From JBBDWZ01 sp050732575 (GTDB taxonomy: Bacteria; Gemmatimonadota; Gemmatimonadetes; Longimicrobiales; RSA9), in contig JBOHRF010000200.1 in the NCBI GenBank assembly GCA_050732575.1, positions 1 through 9,203 of the forward strand: a DNA stretch of 9,203 nt, in the 5' to 3' direction. The position numbers and the translations under genes were made by a program. Every line of letters starts with the position of its first letter. Position 1 is the first letter of the stretch. Positions 1 to 6,970 of the stretch are shown piece after piece. Under the pieces are notes generated by a model that saw nothing but the letters and a program-made list of their open reading frames with translations, was not told where the DNA came from and made no database searches.

Positions 1-632
1 GCTACTACAAGATCTCCGCACCGCAGACAGCGCAGGAAAACTGCGTTGCGCACAACGGCTCTATGATCCCCATCCCGGGTCGCGATGTCATGGTGCAGGC
101 CTGGTATCAGGGTGGCATTTCCGTATTCGATTGGACCGATGCCGCGAATCCGAAGGAGATCGCATTCTTCGACCGCGGGCCTGTGGATGCAACGCGCATG
201 GGCAGCGGCGGCTCCTGGTCCGTGTACTGGTACAATGGCGCGATCGTGAGCTCCGAGATTTCGCGTGGGCTGGATGTTTTCTCGCTGGCGCCCAGCGAAT
301 TCATCTCGCAGAACGAGATCGACGCTGCGAATTCAGTCAAGCTCGAGTATTTGAACGCACAGGGACAGCCGCAATACGAGTGGCCGGCCACGTTTGCGCT
401 CGCGCGCGCGTTCGTCGATCAGCTCGAGCGCTCGAAGTGCCTCTCCGGCAGTCGTATTACTGCCGTGCGCCGCGAGCTGGCCAACGCCGAAAATGCGACA
501 CCCTCATCGCGGCAGAACACGCTCACCCGGCTGTCCACACAGCTGGAGGGCGAGGCGAGTGCGTCCTGTGATGCCAACAAGATGCGGCTGTTGGCCAAGT
601 CGATTCGGGATTTGGCGCTGGTGACCGACTAG
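1..632 (+). CDS. LVIVD-repeat beta-propeller protein, C-terminal part (5' truncated by the window)
   Basis: The reading frame is open from base 3 and ends at TAG 630-632. The Met codon at 63 is internal, because in-frame coding of the same character (YYKISAPQTAQENCVAHNG) precedes it. The first ~90 residues hold propeller-type strands: HNGSMIPIPGRDVMVQAWY, GGISVFDWTDAANPKEIAFF, and then SWSVYWYNGAIVSSEISRGL. This matches the LVIVD-repeat family, whose members are exported or surface proteins of mostly unknown role. The last ~80 residues are different: predicted helical and charged, with two cysteines (in SKCLSG and ASCDANK). They resemble the small C-terminal helical domains (FIMAH-like) of some secreted bacterial proteins, but that assignment is tentative. 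The N-terminus, signal peptide and most of the propeller lie upstream. The family call is fairly secure; no substrate or partner can be inferred. Confidence 0.8.
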   Translation, partial: YYKISAPQTAQENCVAHNGSMIPIPGRDVMVQAWYQGGISVFDWTDAANPKEIAFFDRGPVDATRMGSGGSWSVYWYNGAIVSSEISRGLDVFSLAPSEFISQNEIDAANSVKLEYLNAQGQPQYEWPATFALARAFVDQLERSKCLSGSRITAVRRELANAENATPSSRQNTLTRLSTQLEGEASASCDANKMRLLAKSIRDLALVTD

Positions 633-677
633 CCGTTTTCCGTTACGCCTCGAAACGCTCATCATCTCCTCTCCCGC

Positions 678-1507
678 GGCCGTGGGGAGCACCGGTTTTC
701 GGACCTGGCACGCGGGAACTACCAACTCGTGGTCGAGCGGTTCGGCTATCGGCGCGTGACGCTCGAACTTACGGTCGAGCGCAGCGAACCGCTCTCTGTT
801 TCCCTTCTGCTGGAACCCATGCCGCTGCCCATGAACGCGCTGGGTTTCCGTTACCAGCGCACAAGGGGGCCCACCCTGGAAGCGCCGCCTGTCAGTCACC
901 GCGGCGACGAGCTTTTGGGGCGTGCCGCCAACGTCCGCGTTGGACAGCTACGCTTCCTTTCTACAGACGCGCATCAACTGAGCCTGGCTGACCTGCGCGA
1001 AGCAAACACGCTTCTCGAGGACGACGTCTTGCGCGCGCTGCAACGATTGCCTGGCGTCGGCTCGCGTGACGACTGCGCGTGCCGACTTCTCGATTTCACA
1101 ATCAAACAGAATCGAAGCCAGCGTCTTCTGGCAGAACGACCGCGTTTTTGGCGACGTGAACGACGTGGCGCACGGGAACGAGGGCGATTGGGGAGCGTGG
1201 GCGGCACGCGCTACCGCCATACTCGATTTGCGCGGGCCTGTCCTCCGTCAGACCATTGGACTCAGCGAATTCCATGCATCGGTGCAAGCAGCGCCGACCA
1301 CAGCTGGCGAACGCGCGCCGATTGCACCCCAATACACTCGACCTGGCGCGCCTGCTTTCACCCGACGAGTTCGCACGCCGCGGCATGGGTGATCTCACCT
1401 CGATCATCACTGGCATTCAGCGCGCGCATTTGTCTACATCGGAGGCCATGACTCGCCTGGCCCTGTGGGGCGCGAGTCGCAAACATTTTGGCGATCGTGT
1501 TGGCTAG
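678..1507 (+). pseudogene. Decayed TonB-dependent receptor with carboxypeptidase-regulatory-like domain
   Basis: Recognisable pieces of one protein type lie in different frames and no intact start is visible. From 678, frame 3 reads FSDLARGNYQLVVERFGYRR, the end of a carboxypeptidase-regulatory-like (CarboxypepD_reg) domain. The same frame gives DVLRALQRLPGVGSRDD at 1026-1073, a typical start of a TonB plug domain. Right after this, at about 1071-1085, sense passes to frame 1 with ADFSISQSNRIEASVFWQND, followed by GDWGAWAARATAILDLRG, which looks like outer-membrane barrel strands; this frame stops at 1390-1392. Frame 2 stays open to 1507 (SPDEFARRGMGDLTSIITGI and onward), but I do not recognise that tail. 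Receptors of this family are usually several hundred residues longer, so most of the plug and barrel are missing. The pieces fit an internal deletion plus frameshifts. The start, or any promoter, is not identifiable. A sequencing error alone would not explain the missing length. Confidence 0.65.
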
Positions 1508-1516
1508 AAAACCGCG

Positions 1517-1541
1517 ACTGCGGAAGGCGCTGTTCCGCAGT
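1517..1541 (-). terminator. Hairpin just downstream of the DinB-family gene; likely terminator
   Basis: A perfect 9-bp inverted repeat (ACTGCGGAA, 7-base loop, TTCCGCAGT) lies 4 bases past the stop codon of the minus-strand DinB-family gene. Read on the minus strand it is followed five bases later by a short T run (TTTT), so it fits a weak intrinsic terminator. The symmetric stem could also stop transcripts arriving from the decayed receptor region on the plus strand, although the plus-strand side has no T run. Confidence 0.6.
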
Positions 1542-1545
1542 TAAG

Positions 1546-2046
1546 TCATGCCTTGCTTCGCGCCCGCACCTCCTCGGACGTGAGGCCGTAGAGGGGAGGC
1601 GAGTCGACTCCCAGCAGCCGCAACATCAGGTAGATCTGGCCGCGGTGATGCACTTCGTGCTCGATCATGCTGCGCAGCCACTTCCAAACAGGAATCTCGA
1701 TGCCGCCTGGCGTCGAACAACGCCGCGCCAGGTCCTCGGCGGAAAGGCGGCTCATGATGGCCACGGTTTCCGCATGCATGCGCCGCAGGTACTCCAACAC
1801 GCCGTCATAGCCGTCCGCCAGTTCCGGCCCGTGCCCCGGATATCGACTGGCCTGGCATTGCACGTTCTCGCCAAACATGAACCGCTCGGTGGCGGCCAGG
1901 TGGCGGACCAGGTCGGCAAATGAAAACATGCCCTGCGCCGGCCGCCAGTCGATCCGGTCGCGCGGGATGCAGTTCACCACGCGCTGCGTGCGCGCACGGA
2001 CGTTCTCGAAGTACGTGAGGAAGTCGGGACCATCGCGGTAATCCAT
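1546..2046 (-). CDS. DinB-family (DinB/YfiT-like four-helix) putative metal-dependent protein
   Basis: This is a 166-residue protein of the usual size for the DinB/YfiT-like superfamily. These are four-helix bundles that often bind a divalent metal through three histidines; some members are thiol transferases or hydrolases and many are uncharacterised. The expected triad is visible: H49 in the helix FADLVRHLAATERF, and H130 and H134 in IEHEVHHRGQ. The W34-containing motif RIDWRP and the segment GMFSFADL are also typical. I chose the ATG at 2044-2046, giving MDYRDGPDFL, because the family begins there. The frame is open about 52 codons further upstream, but that extension has no family character and crosses a repeat-bearing intergenic stretch. 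A weak AGG-containing ribosome site precedes the chosen start. The gene is divergent from the GNAT-deacetylase gene. No signal peptide is seen, so it is probably cytoplasmic. The specific substrate is unknown. Confidence 0.85.
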   Translation of the reverse strand: MDYRDGPDFLTYFENVRARTQRVVNCIPRDRIDWRPAQGMFSFADLVRHLAATERFMFGENVQCQASRYPGHGPELADGYDGVLEYLRRMHAETVAIMSRLSAEDLARRCSTPGGIEIPVWKWLRSMIEHEVHHRGQIYLMLRLLGVDSPPLYGLTSEEVRARSKA

Positions 2047-2060
2047 GGCCTGCCTGCGTG

Positions 2061-2088
2061 GAGTGACGAATAACGCGTGACGCGTAAC
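2061..2088. repeat. Four-unit degenerate 7-bp tandem repeat
   Basis: Four consecutive heptamers read GAGTGAC, GAATAAC, GCGTGAC and GCGTAAC. Base 1 (G), base 4 (T), base 6 (A) and base 7 (C) are the same in all four units; base 5 is always a purine. The array starts 14 bases upstream of the DinB-family start codon. The last two units also form a near-palindrome around 2071-2087 containing two ACGCGT sites. Whether it is a regulatory site, a simple-sequence remnant or part of a dispersed element cannot be told from one copy. Confidence 0.6.
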
Positions 2089-2190
2089 TGCTGGAGAATC
2101 TGGCACCTGGCCAGGGGATCCGGAGTAAGCGCGGTACGGCGCATGGCTGCTGCGGCCCTGCCAGCGGGCCAATGCTGGCCGAGATTCCGC

Positions 2191-2204
2191 GTCCCTCGTC
2201 ACTC
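2191..2204. repeat. Two heptamer units in inverted orientation to the 2061-2088 array
   Basis: The units GTCCCTC and GTCACTC match the reverse complement of the heptamers at 2061-2088. The 9-mer TCGTCACTC at 2196-2204 is the exact reverse complement of GAGTGACGA at 2061-2069. Together the two sites bracket 144 bases like short terminal inverted repeats. The match is short, so chance is possible. Confidence 0.45.
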
Positions 2205-2284
2205 TAACCCCCAGCAGGACAGCAGGTTACACCGTGTCACAACCAGCCCTTGTCAGGCCGACCAGCCACCGCGACCGTTGATGC

Positions 2285-4090
2285 ATGATTCGGATCCGGC
2301 GGATTTACGACGATATCAACGACCACGACCGGACGGCTATTGCGCAGGCCCAGGAGATCCTGCGCCAGCAATTTCCAGGGATTGCCGAAAGTGTAATCGA
2401 GCGCCTGCCGGAAGAGCTGCGCGATCCGCTGCAGGCCCGCTTCCGCACGATTCTGTTCGTGGCCGAGGACATCCGCAACAAGGTCCGGGGTTTTGCCCTG
2501 CTCCATCATTTTCCCGACCTGCGCTTCTGCTACCTGGGCTTCATTTCGACGGCGCGTGGCCGCACGGGCGGCGGCATTGGCGGCGCGCTGTACGAGCGCG
2601 TGCGCGAGGAGGCGCGGGCATTGGGTGCTGTCGGCCTGTTCTTCGAGTGCCTGCCGGACGATCCGGCGCTCTGTCACAACGCCGACCAGCTGAAAGAAAA
2701 CGCGCGCCGGTTGCGCTTCTACGAGCAATACGGCGCTACGCCCATCATCAACACAAAGTACGAGACGCCGCTCGAGCCCGGTGAGGACTGCCCGCCCTAT
2801 CTGGTGTTCGACGATCTGGGTCAGCACCGCGCACTGCGCCGGGACGAAGCCCGACACATTGTGAGTGCCATCCTGGATCGGCGCTACCGTGATATCTGTC
2901 CGCCGGAATACATCAGCATGGTCGTGGAATCGATCCAGGATGATCCGGTACAGGTGCGAGAGCGTAGACACCGGGCACAGGGCGCGCCGGTCAAGGTTGC
3001 GCCGGCGGAATCCCGGATTGCCCTGGTCATGAGTGAGGTGCATGAAGCGCATCACGTGCGCGAAGACGGATACGTGGAAGCGCCCGTCCGTATCAATGCC
3101 ATTCTGCGCGAGCTGCAGCGCGTGGAGCTGTTCGAGACCGTGCCTACCAAGGAATATCCGGAAGAGCACATCACGGCCGTGCACGAGGAAGACTTCGTGC
3201 GCTATCTCAAGCGGGTGTGCATGGAGATCAAGGGAAACGACACGGTCTACCCCTACGTCTTTCCCGTTCGCAACACCACGCGCCTGCCCGAGGACCTGGC
3301 CATCCGCGCCGGCTACTATTGCATTGATACGTTTACGCCCCTGCACAACAACGCGTATCACACCGCGCGCGCGGCCGTGAACTGTGCCCTGACTGCGGCC
3401 GAGAAAGTGCTGGAGGGAAACTGGCTGGCGTATGCGCTGATTCGACCGCCCGGTCACCATGCGGAGCAGCGCACGTTCGGCGGCTTCTGCTACTTCAACT
3501 CAGGCGCAGTCGCAGCGCAGTTCCTGAGTCGCCACGGTCGCGTGGCCATGCTGGACGTGGACTACCACCATGGCAACGGTCAGCAGGACATCTTCTATAC
3601 ACGAGCCGACGTGTTGACCGTGTCCATCCACGGCGATCCGCGTTATGCCTACCCCTACTTCACGGGTTTCATGGAAGAAGAGGGCGCCGGCGCGGGTCGC
3701 GGCTTCAACGTCAACGTGGCATTACCCGAGACCATCACGAGCGAGCACTACCGCGAGGAGCTGCGTAAAGCCACTCGCCTGATCGAGGATTTCAAGCCGC
3801 GCTTCCTGGTCGTGTGTTTGGGCTTCGATACAGCCAAGGGTGATCCCACTGGCACATGGGGTCTGAGTGCGGATGACTTCGAGAAGAATGGTGAGTTGAT
3901 CGGAAAACTCGGCCTGCCCACGCTGGTTGTGCAGGAGGGCGGTTACCGCACGCGCTGGCTGGGCAGTAACGCGCGCCGCTTCTTCGTCGGCTTGTGGGAT
4001 GCCGCAACCAAGGTTCGCCGCGCGTCGCCACCGGCCGTGGCTCTGGTCGCGGCTACAGAGTCAGAGCGCCAGGATCGACCCGCAGCGTAA
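2285..4090 (+). CDS. Fused GNAT acetyltransferase and acetylpolyamine amidohydrolase/HDAC-family deacetylase
   Basis: This 601-residue protein joins two opposing activities. Residues ~1-175 form a GNAT N-acetyltransferase domain. The acetyl-CoA loop is RTGGGIGGA (93-101), preceded by the strand FCYLGFIS and followed by helix ALYERVREEA; the late motif RFYEQYGA is at 144-151. Residues ~176-245 are a linker. Residues ~246-575 are a zinc-dependent deacetylase with all key residues: RPPGHH with the catalytic His pair H391/H392, DVDYHHGNG with zinc ligands D426 and H428, third ligand D515 in LGFDTAKGDP, and catalytic Y554 in EGGY. Features such as FPVRNTT, GYYC and HGNGQQDIFY resemble acetylpolyamine amidohydrolase more than eukaryotic HDACs. 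Substrate could be acetylated polyamines or protein lysines; this is inference. A TGA at 2279-2281 lies in frame just before ATG 2285, fixing the earliest ATG start. No clear ribosome site precedes it. No signal peptide, so probably cytoplasmic. Confidence 0.93.
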   Translation: MIRIRRIYDDINDHDRTAIAQAQEILRQQFPGIAESVIERLPEELRDPLQARFRTILFVAEDIRNKVRGFALLHHFPDLRFCYLGFISTARGRTGGGIGGALYERVREEARALGAVGLFFECLPDDPALCHNADQLKENARRLRFYEQYGATPIINTKYETPLEPGEDCPPYLVFDDLGQHRALRRDEARHIVSAILDRRYRDICPPEYISMVVESIQDDPVQVRERRHRAQGAPVKVAPAESRIALVMSEVHEAHHVREDGYVEAPVRINAILRELQRVELFETVPTKEYPEEHITAVHEEDFVRYLKRVCMEIKGNDTVYPYVFPVRNTTRLPEDLAIRAGYYCIDTFTPLHNNAYHTARAAVNCALTAAEKVLEGNWLAYALIRPPGHHAEQRTFGGFCYFNSGAVAAQFLSRHGRVAMLDVDYHHGNGQQDIFYTRADVLTVSIHGDPRYAYPYFTGFMEEEGAGAGRGFNVNVALPETITSEHYREELRKATRLIEDFKPRFLVVCLGFDTAKGDPTGTWGLSADDFEKNGELIGKLGLPTLVVQEGGYRTRWLGSNARRFFVGLWDAATKVRRASPPAVALVAATESERQDRPAA

Positions 4091-4101
4091 CGACGGACGC
4101 C

Positions 4102-6366
4102 CTACAGAATTCCATCCACGCTGAGATGCAGTTTCCAGCCGCGATCGCCGCGTAGCGCGCGGGCCAGGTCAATGCGCAGGATGCCATCCATCAGACTTGC
4201 GCCTGCGCCTACGGAAAGCATTGATGCACGATCGGCGATGTTGTTACGGTCGCCGGCCCAACCGAGATCGGTGAAGCCCACCAGTCGTGCACCAGGGAAC
4301 GCCGTGCCAATTTCGGCGCGGCCGCGCCAGAACGCCGTACCCGTCAAATCACCAATGTCGTAACCGCGTACGGAGCGCACGCCGCCCAGATACCAGAGGT
4401 TTTGGGTGGGTATGGGCCCGGTCGATGTGCCGGCCGCGGCTTCCAGCGCGCCGACCATGCGGAACGGCAGCGGGAATCCAATCTGCAGCAGTGCAGATTC
4501 GCGCGTGAAGTCGAACGTGCCCGCCGACGCCAATGCCGTGAGCTCTCCGCTCCAGCGGAAACCTCTGGGGTTCTGGCCGCCGAAGGCACGGAGTGTCAGC
4601 TGCGCGCCCGCCTGATCGGCGCGCTGCGCCGGACGGTTGGGCAGGAACGTGTGTGCCTCGTCGAACGCGTGTTTCAGGCTGACGTTGGTCTCGACCGAGG
4701 CTGACCGCTGCTGCTCGGCAAACAGCTTCAGCTCATACCACTGCGGATTCGTCTCGGCCGGTTTGTGGCTCAGCTCGAGGCCGCTCTCACGGTAGTAATC
4801 CCGATCGTCCTTGCCGAACAGCAGCGCGTTAAAGGAGGCGGTGATGGTACCGAAGCCAGCCGCTTCATCCATCACGTTCAAGCGGTGATACGCGCCCAAC
4901 CGAATTTGCGAGCGATGGGTGCTGCGTGTGATGCCCAGCTCGGCTTTGGGCTCCAGGTCGGCCACTCCGAAGCGGCCCGTGACATCCGCGCGCACACGCC
5001 CAAAGTCGAATTCTGTACGTGCGCCCACGGACAGGCCCTCCACTTTGTTGTAGCGCACCAGACCACCGCCACCCAGACCCCAGGAGAAACTCGGCCGTTG
5101 CAACTGCCAGGGCGCCTTAGCCAGGCGCTGCAGCTGGTCGGCCAGCCTGCCCAGCTCGGCGGCACTGGTCAACGCCTCGAGATCGCCATAAATCGATGCG
5201 GGCAGCTCCGCAGATGTCAGTAGCTGCGCGCTGTCCGCCACCGTGACCTTGTACAGCTTGGAGCATTCAATCGCTTCGCGCCGTCGACGCGCATACGCCG
5301 TGTCATTAGCCATGCGGATGGAATCGGCACGGGCATAGCCGCGCCCTCGCTCTTCCTGTCGTTGCTGCTGCCGTTCTCTTTGCTCCTGCGACCGCTCGCC
5401 ATCGCCTATTTCCGCGGTTACCTGCATCTCACTGCGCGGCCGACAGGGCTTCTCGAAGAACCCGCTGCTGTCCGCGCTGCTGCGCGTGATCAGGGCTGCC
5501 GTTGTATCACCCACAACACCATCGTAGCTGTACAGCCGTTCGTAGTGCAGCGGCGTGCGGATGGCGCCCATCTGGAACACACCTTCCCCGGCAATCAGGC
5601 GCGGCAACCACCAGCGCAGATGCATCAGCCCGTATTCGATGGTGACATATTGCAGTTCCGCCCGGATTGGTTTGAACAGGCCGGGCACCTTGCGGAAATC
5701 GCGCTTGTCCTCTTCGTCCTCGACATCCTCTACGAAGTTGAAATCCTTGGCCATGCGGAACACGATCTGCACCACGGAATGTGTGTCGTCGTCAATCCAG
5801 AACGATCCGCTCATCAAATGGAAGTCTCTGCGACGCGGCTCGATGCGCAGCTCCACCAGGCGCACACTGCGCTCGCCCAGGTTGATGGTCGTGGTACCGC
5901 CCGTGCGATAGCGGTAGTGCTCTTCCGCGCCATCAGCCAACGGATGCTTCATCACGGTCGTGGCCACACGAATCAGGCCTTCTGGATCCATGGGGTCGAA
6001 GGCCAAACGGGGCAGGAAGTCCTTCAGATCGTCGGGTACCTGAATCTTGGGTGTGACCGCGGGCAACGCTTCCCGCGCGCCCAGCACGGTAATGTTGATG
6101 GGGCCGCCCCTCTGCCAGTCAATGCGGCTGGCCGTCTCGCGCCGGTAGAACAGGCGATCGCGCAGGCGCGTGCGCAGTCCCATCGAGATGCGCTCTTTGG
6201 CCGTGGCCTGATAACGTGTGATCGAGCGATCCACGAACTGACGCCGTTCCCGCGCCAGCCGAACCAGCTCACGTGCACGTGGATCGTGGTATGCATCCGA
6301 CCGTTGCATCTGCTGCGCGGCCACGGGAGAGACAAAAAGCGAGAAAACCAGCAATGCTGACTTCAT
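4102..6366 (-). CDS. Outer-membrane protein with DUF5686-like N-terminal domain and Omp85-type C-terminal barrel
   Basis: This is a 754-residue exported protein. Residues 1-17 are a signal peptide (MKSALLVFSLFVSPVAA, cleavage before QQ). Residues ~45-285 resemble the domain found before the barrel in DUF5686-type proteins, including RLFYRRETASRIDW, VLGARE, LAFDPMDPEG, and the lipoprotein-carrier-like strands VELRIEPRRRDF and SGSFWIDDDTHSVV. Residues ~323-365 are rich in Gln, Glu and Arg and are probably an exposed or coiled segment. From ~425 to the end are alternating beta strands ending with VRGY at 666-669 (the Omp85 VRGF/Y signature), followed by GTAFWRGRAEIGTAFPG. No classical POTRA repeats are evident, so it is unlikely to be the essential BamA. 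It may move or assemble an envelope component. A ribosome site AGGTGA (complement of 6371-6376) lies four bases before ATG. It converges on the deacetylase gene with an 11-base gap and no clear terminator. Confidence 0.82.
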   Translation of the reverse strand: MKSALLVFSLFVSPVAAQQMQRSDAYHDPRARELVRLARERRQFVDRSITRYQATAKERISMGLRTRLRDRLFYRRETASRIDWQRGGPINITVLGAREALPAVTPKIQVPDDLKDFLPRLAFDPMDPEGLIRVATTVMKHPLADGAEEHYRYRTGGTTTINLGERSVRLVELRIEPRRRDFHLMSGSFWIDDDTHSVVQIVFRMAKDFNFVEDVEDEEDKRDFRKVPGLFKPIRAELQYVTIEYGLMHLRWWLPRLIAGEGVFQMGAIRTPLHYERLYSYDGVVGDTTAALITRSSADSSGFFEKPCRPRSEMQVTAEIGDGERSQEQRERQQQRQEERGRGYARADSIRMANDTAYARRRREAIECSKLYKVTVADSAQLLTSAELPASIYGDLEALTSAAELGRLADQLQRLAKAPWQLQRPSFSWGLGGGGLVRYNKVEGLSVGARTEFDFGRVRADVTGRFGVADLEPKAELGITRSTHRSQIRLGAYHRLNVMDEAAGFGTITASFNALLFGKDDRDYYRESGLELSHKPAETNPQWYELKLFAEQQRSASVETNVSLKHAFDEAHTFLPNRPAQRADQAGAQLTLRAFGGQNPRGFRWSGELTALASAGTFDFTRESALLQIGFPLPFRMVGALEAAAGTSTGPIPTQNLWYLGGVRSVRGYDIGDLTGTAFWRGRAEIGTAFPGARLVGFTDLGWAGDRNNIADRASMLSVGAGASLMDGILRIDLARALRGDRGWKLHLSVDGIL

Positions 6367-6370
6367 GTGA

Positions 6371-6376
6371 TCACCT
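6371..6376 (-). promoter_or_regulatory. Ribosome binding site of the Omp85-like gene
   Basis: On the minus strand this reads AGGTGA, four bases before the ATG at 6364-6366, complementary to the 16S anti-Shine-Dalgarno. It supports the MKSALL start, which also begins a good signal peptide. An 8-bp palindrome GTGATCAC (6367-6374) overlaps the site. Confidence 0.65.
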
Positions 6377-6490
6377 GAAGACGGTCCGCCTTGTTACCGG
6401 CGACCTGTGGGGTCCGTTCCTCGATCTTTACGGCCCGCGCTGGCCAAAGGATTCGCGTTCGTCCCGGCGCTTCGCCCATCTTCAGCACGG

Positions 6491-6497
6491 AAGGAGG
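6491..6497 (+). promoter_or_regulatory. Strong ribosome binding site that sets the start of the PNPOx-like gene
   Basis: AAGGAGG lies five bases before the ATG at 6503. It decides the start, because the frame is open upstream to an ATG at 6407 that lacks such a site and would add 32 residues with no family character. The rest of the 136-base divergent gap (6367-6502) shows no confident -35/-10 pair. Confidence 0.85.
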
Positions 6498-6502
6498 AAA
6501 CC

Positions 6503-6967
6503 ATGGATGCTTCCACCGGTGCCCCTGCCCGACCGGCTGAACCCCGCCGGCTCAGTCCTGATGAATGCCGCGCGCTGATCGCGCGGAACTACCTGGCCGT
6601 AGTGGCCACCGTGGGTAACGGTGAGCCCTACGCCATTCCGCTCATCTACGGATTTGAGGACGATCGGCTCTATTTCGTGACGGGCGACGGCCGCAAAACC
6701 CGCAATATCGAAGCGCAGCCACTCGTTTGCATCACGATTGTAGAAGCCGAGCAGCACGCCAAAAAATGGCAGTCAGTCATTGGATTCGGCGAGGTGACGT
6801 GGCTGGAGGAAGAAGATGCCGTCAACCACGCACTGGCCGTAATGAAACGGCAGTATCCCGCTCCATCCGAGCGCAGCAGCGGCGGTGCCGCTGCACTGGC
6901 CCGGGCCGGCTTCAGAATGGGCCAGGTAACGCTGCGCGAGATTTCCGGTCGAGCGCAGGGCTACTGA
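6503..6967 (+). CDS. Pyridoxamine 5'-phosphate oxidase-like (split-barrel) flavin-binding family protein
   Basis: This 154-residue protein belongs to the PNPOx-like split-barrel group that includes NimA-type nitroreductase relatives (Pyridox_ox_2-like). Visible signs are LSPDECRALIARNYLAVVAT at residues 17-36, then the strand GEPYAIPLIYGFEDDRLYFV, the phosphate/FMN-contact region GDGRKTRNIE (61-70), and KWQSVIGFGEVTWLEEE (88-104). Members usually bind FMN, F420 or heme and act as small redox enzymes, but the reaction of this one cannot be told. The length is normal for the group. It starts behind a strong ribosome site. It is divergent from the Omp85-like gene, and its TGA stop is three bases from the stop codon of the convergent Ig/LVIVD gene. 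No signal peptide is seen, so it is cytoplasmic. Confidence 0.85.
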   Translation: MDASTGAPARPAEPRRLSPDECRALIARNYLAVVATVGNGEPYAIPLIYGFEDDRLYFVTGDGRKTRNIEAQPLVCITIVEAEQHAKKWQSVIGFGEVTWLEEEDAVNHALAVMKRQYPAPSERSSGGAAALARAGFRMGQVTLREISGRAQGY

Positions 6968-6970
6968 TGG

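Larger units (their letters stand above)
2047..2284. promoter_or_regulatory. Divergent intergenic region between DinB-family and GNAT-deacetylase genes
   Basis: This 238-base gap must carry the promoters of both divergent genes. I cannot identify a confident -35/-10 pair for either. It contains degenerate heptamer repeats near both ends (listed separately), a perfect 10-bp palindrome CCTGGCCAGG at 2106-2115, and a 6-bp stem GCCAGC/GCTGGC with an 8-base loop at 2160-2179. A small ACAC-C-GTGT dyad at 2229-2237 lies about 50 bases before the GNAT-deacetylase start and could be an operator, but dyads this short also arise by chance in GC-rich DNA. Open frames running through the gap are shadow-like and have no family character. 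Confidence 0.5.

Noticed and set aside
948..1220. 90-codon minus-strand frame within the decayed receptor region
   Set aside because: It is antisense to recognisable plug and barrel fragments and has no family character or ribosome site.
2077..2784. 235-codon plus-strand frame overlapping the start of the GNAT-deacetylase gene
   Set aside because: The translation is Arg/Pro/Ala-rich with no domain and overlaps the conserved GNAT domain in another frame.
2237..3460. 407-codon open frame on the minus strand opposite the GNAT-deacetylase gene
   Set aside because: It lies antisense to an obvious two-domain enzyme with intact motifs, has no recognisable domain, and long antisense frames are common in GC-rich coding DNA.
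4083..4123. Inverted repeat CAGCGT/ACGCTG across the convergent gene ends as a shared terminator
   Set aside because: The stem is only 6 bp with a loop of almost 30 bases and no T run on either side.
5362..6360. 332-codon open frame on the plus strand opposite the Omp85-like gene
   Set aside because: It is a shadow of the minus-strand gene, which has a signal peptide, a ribosome site and family motifs; the plus-strand translation shows none of these.
6367..6374. Perfect palindrome GTGATCAC upstream of the Omp85-like gene as an operator
   Set aside because: Eight-base palindromes are frequent by chance, and this one overlaps the ribosome binding site, which already explains part of its sequence.
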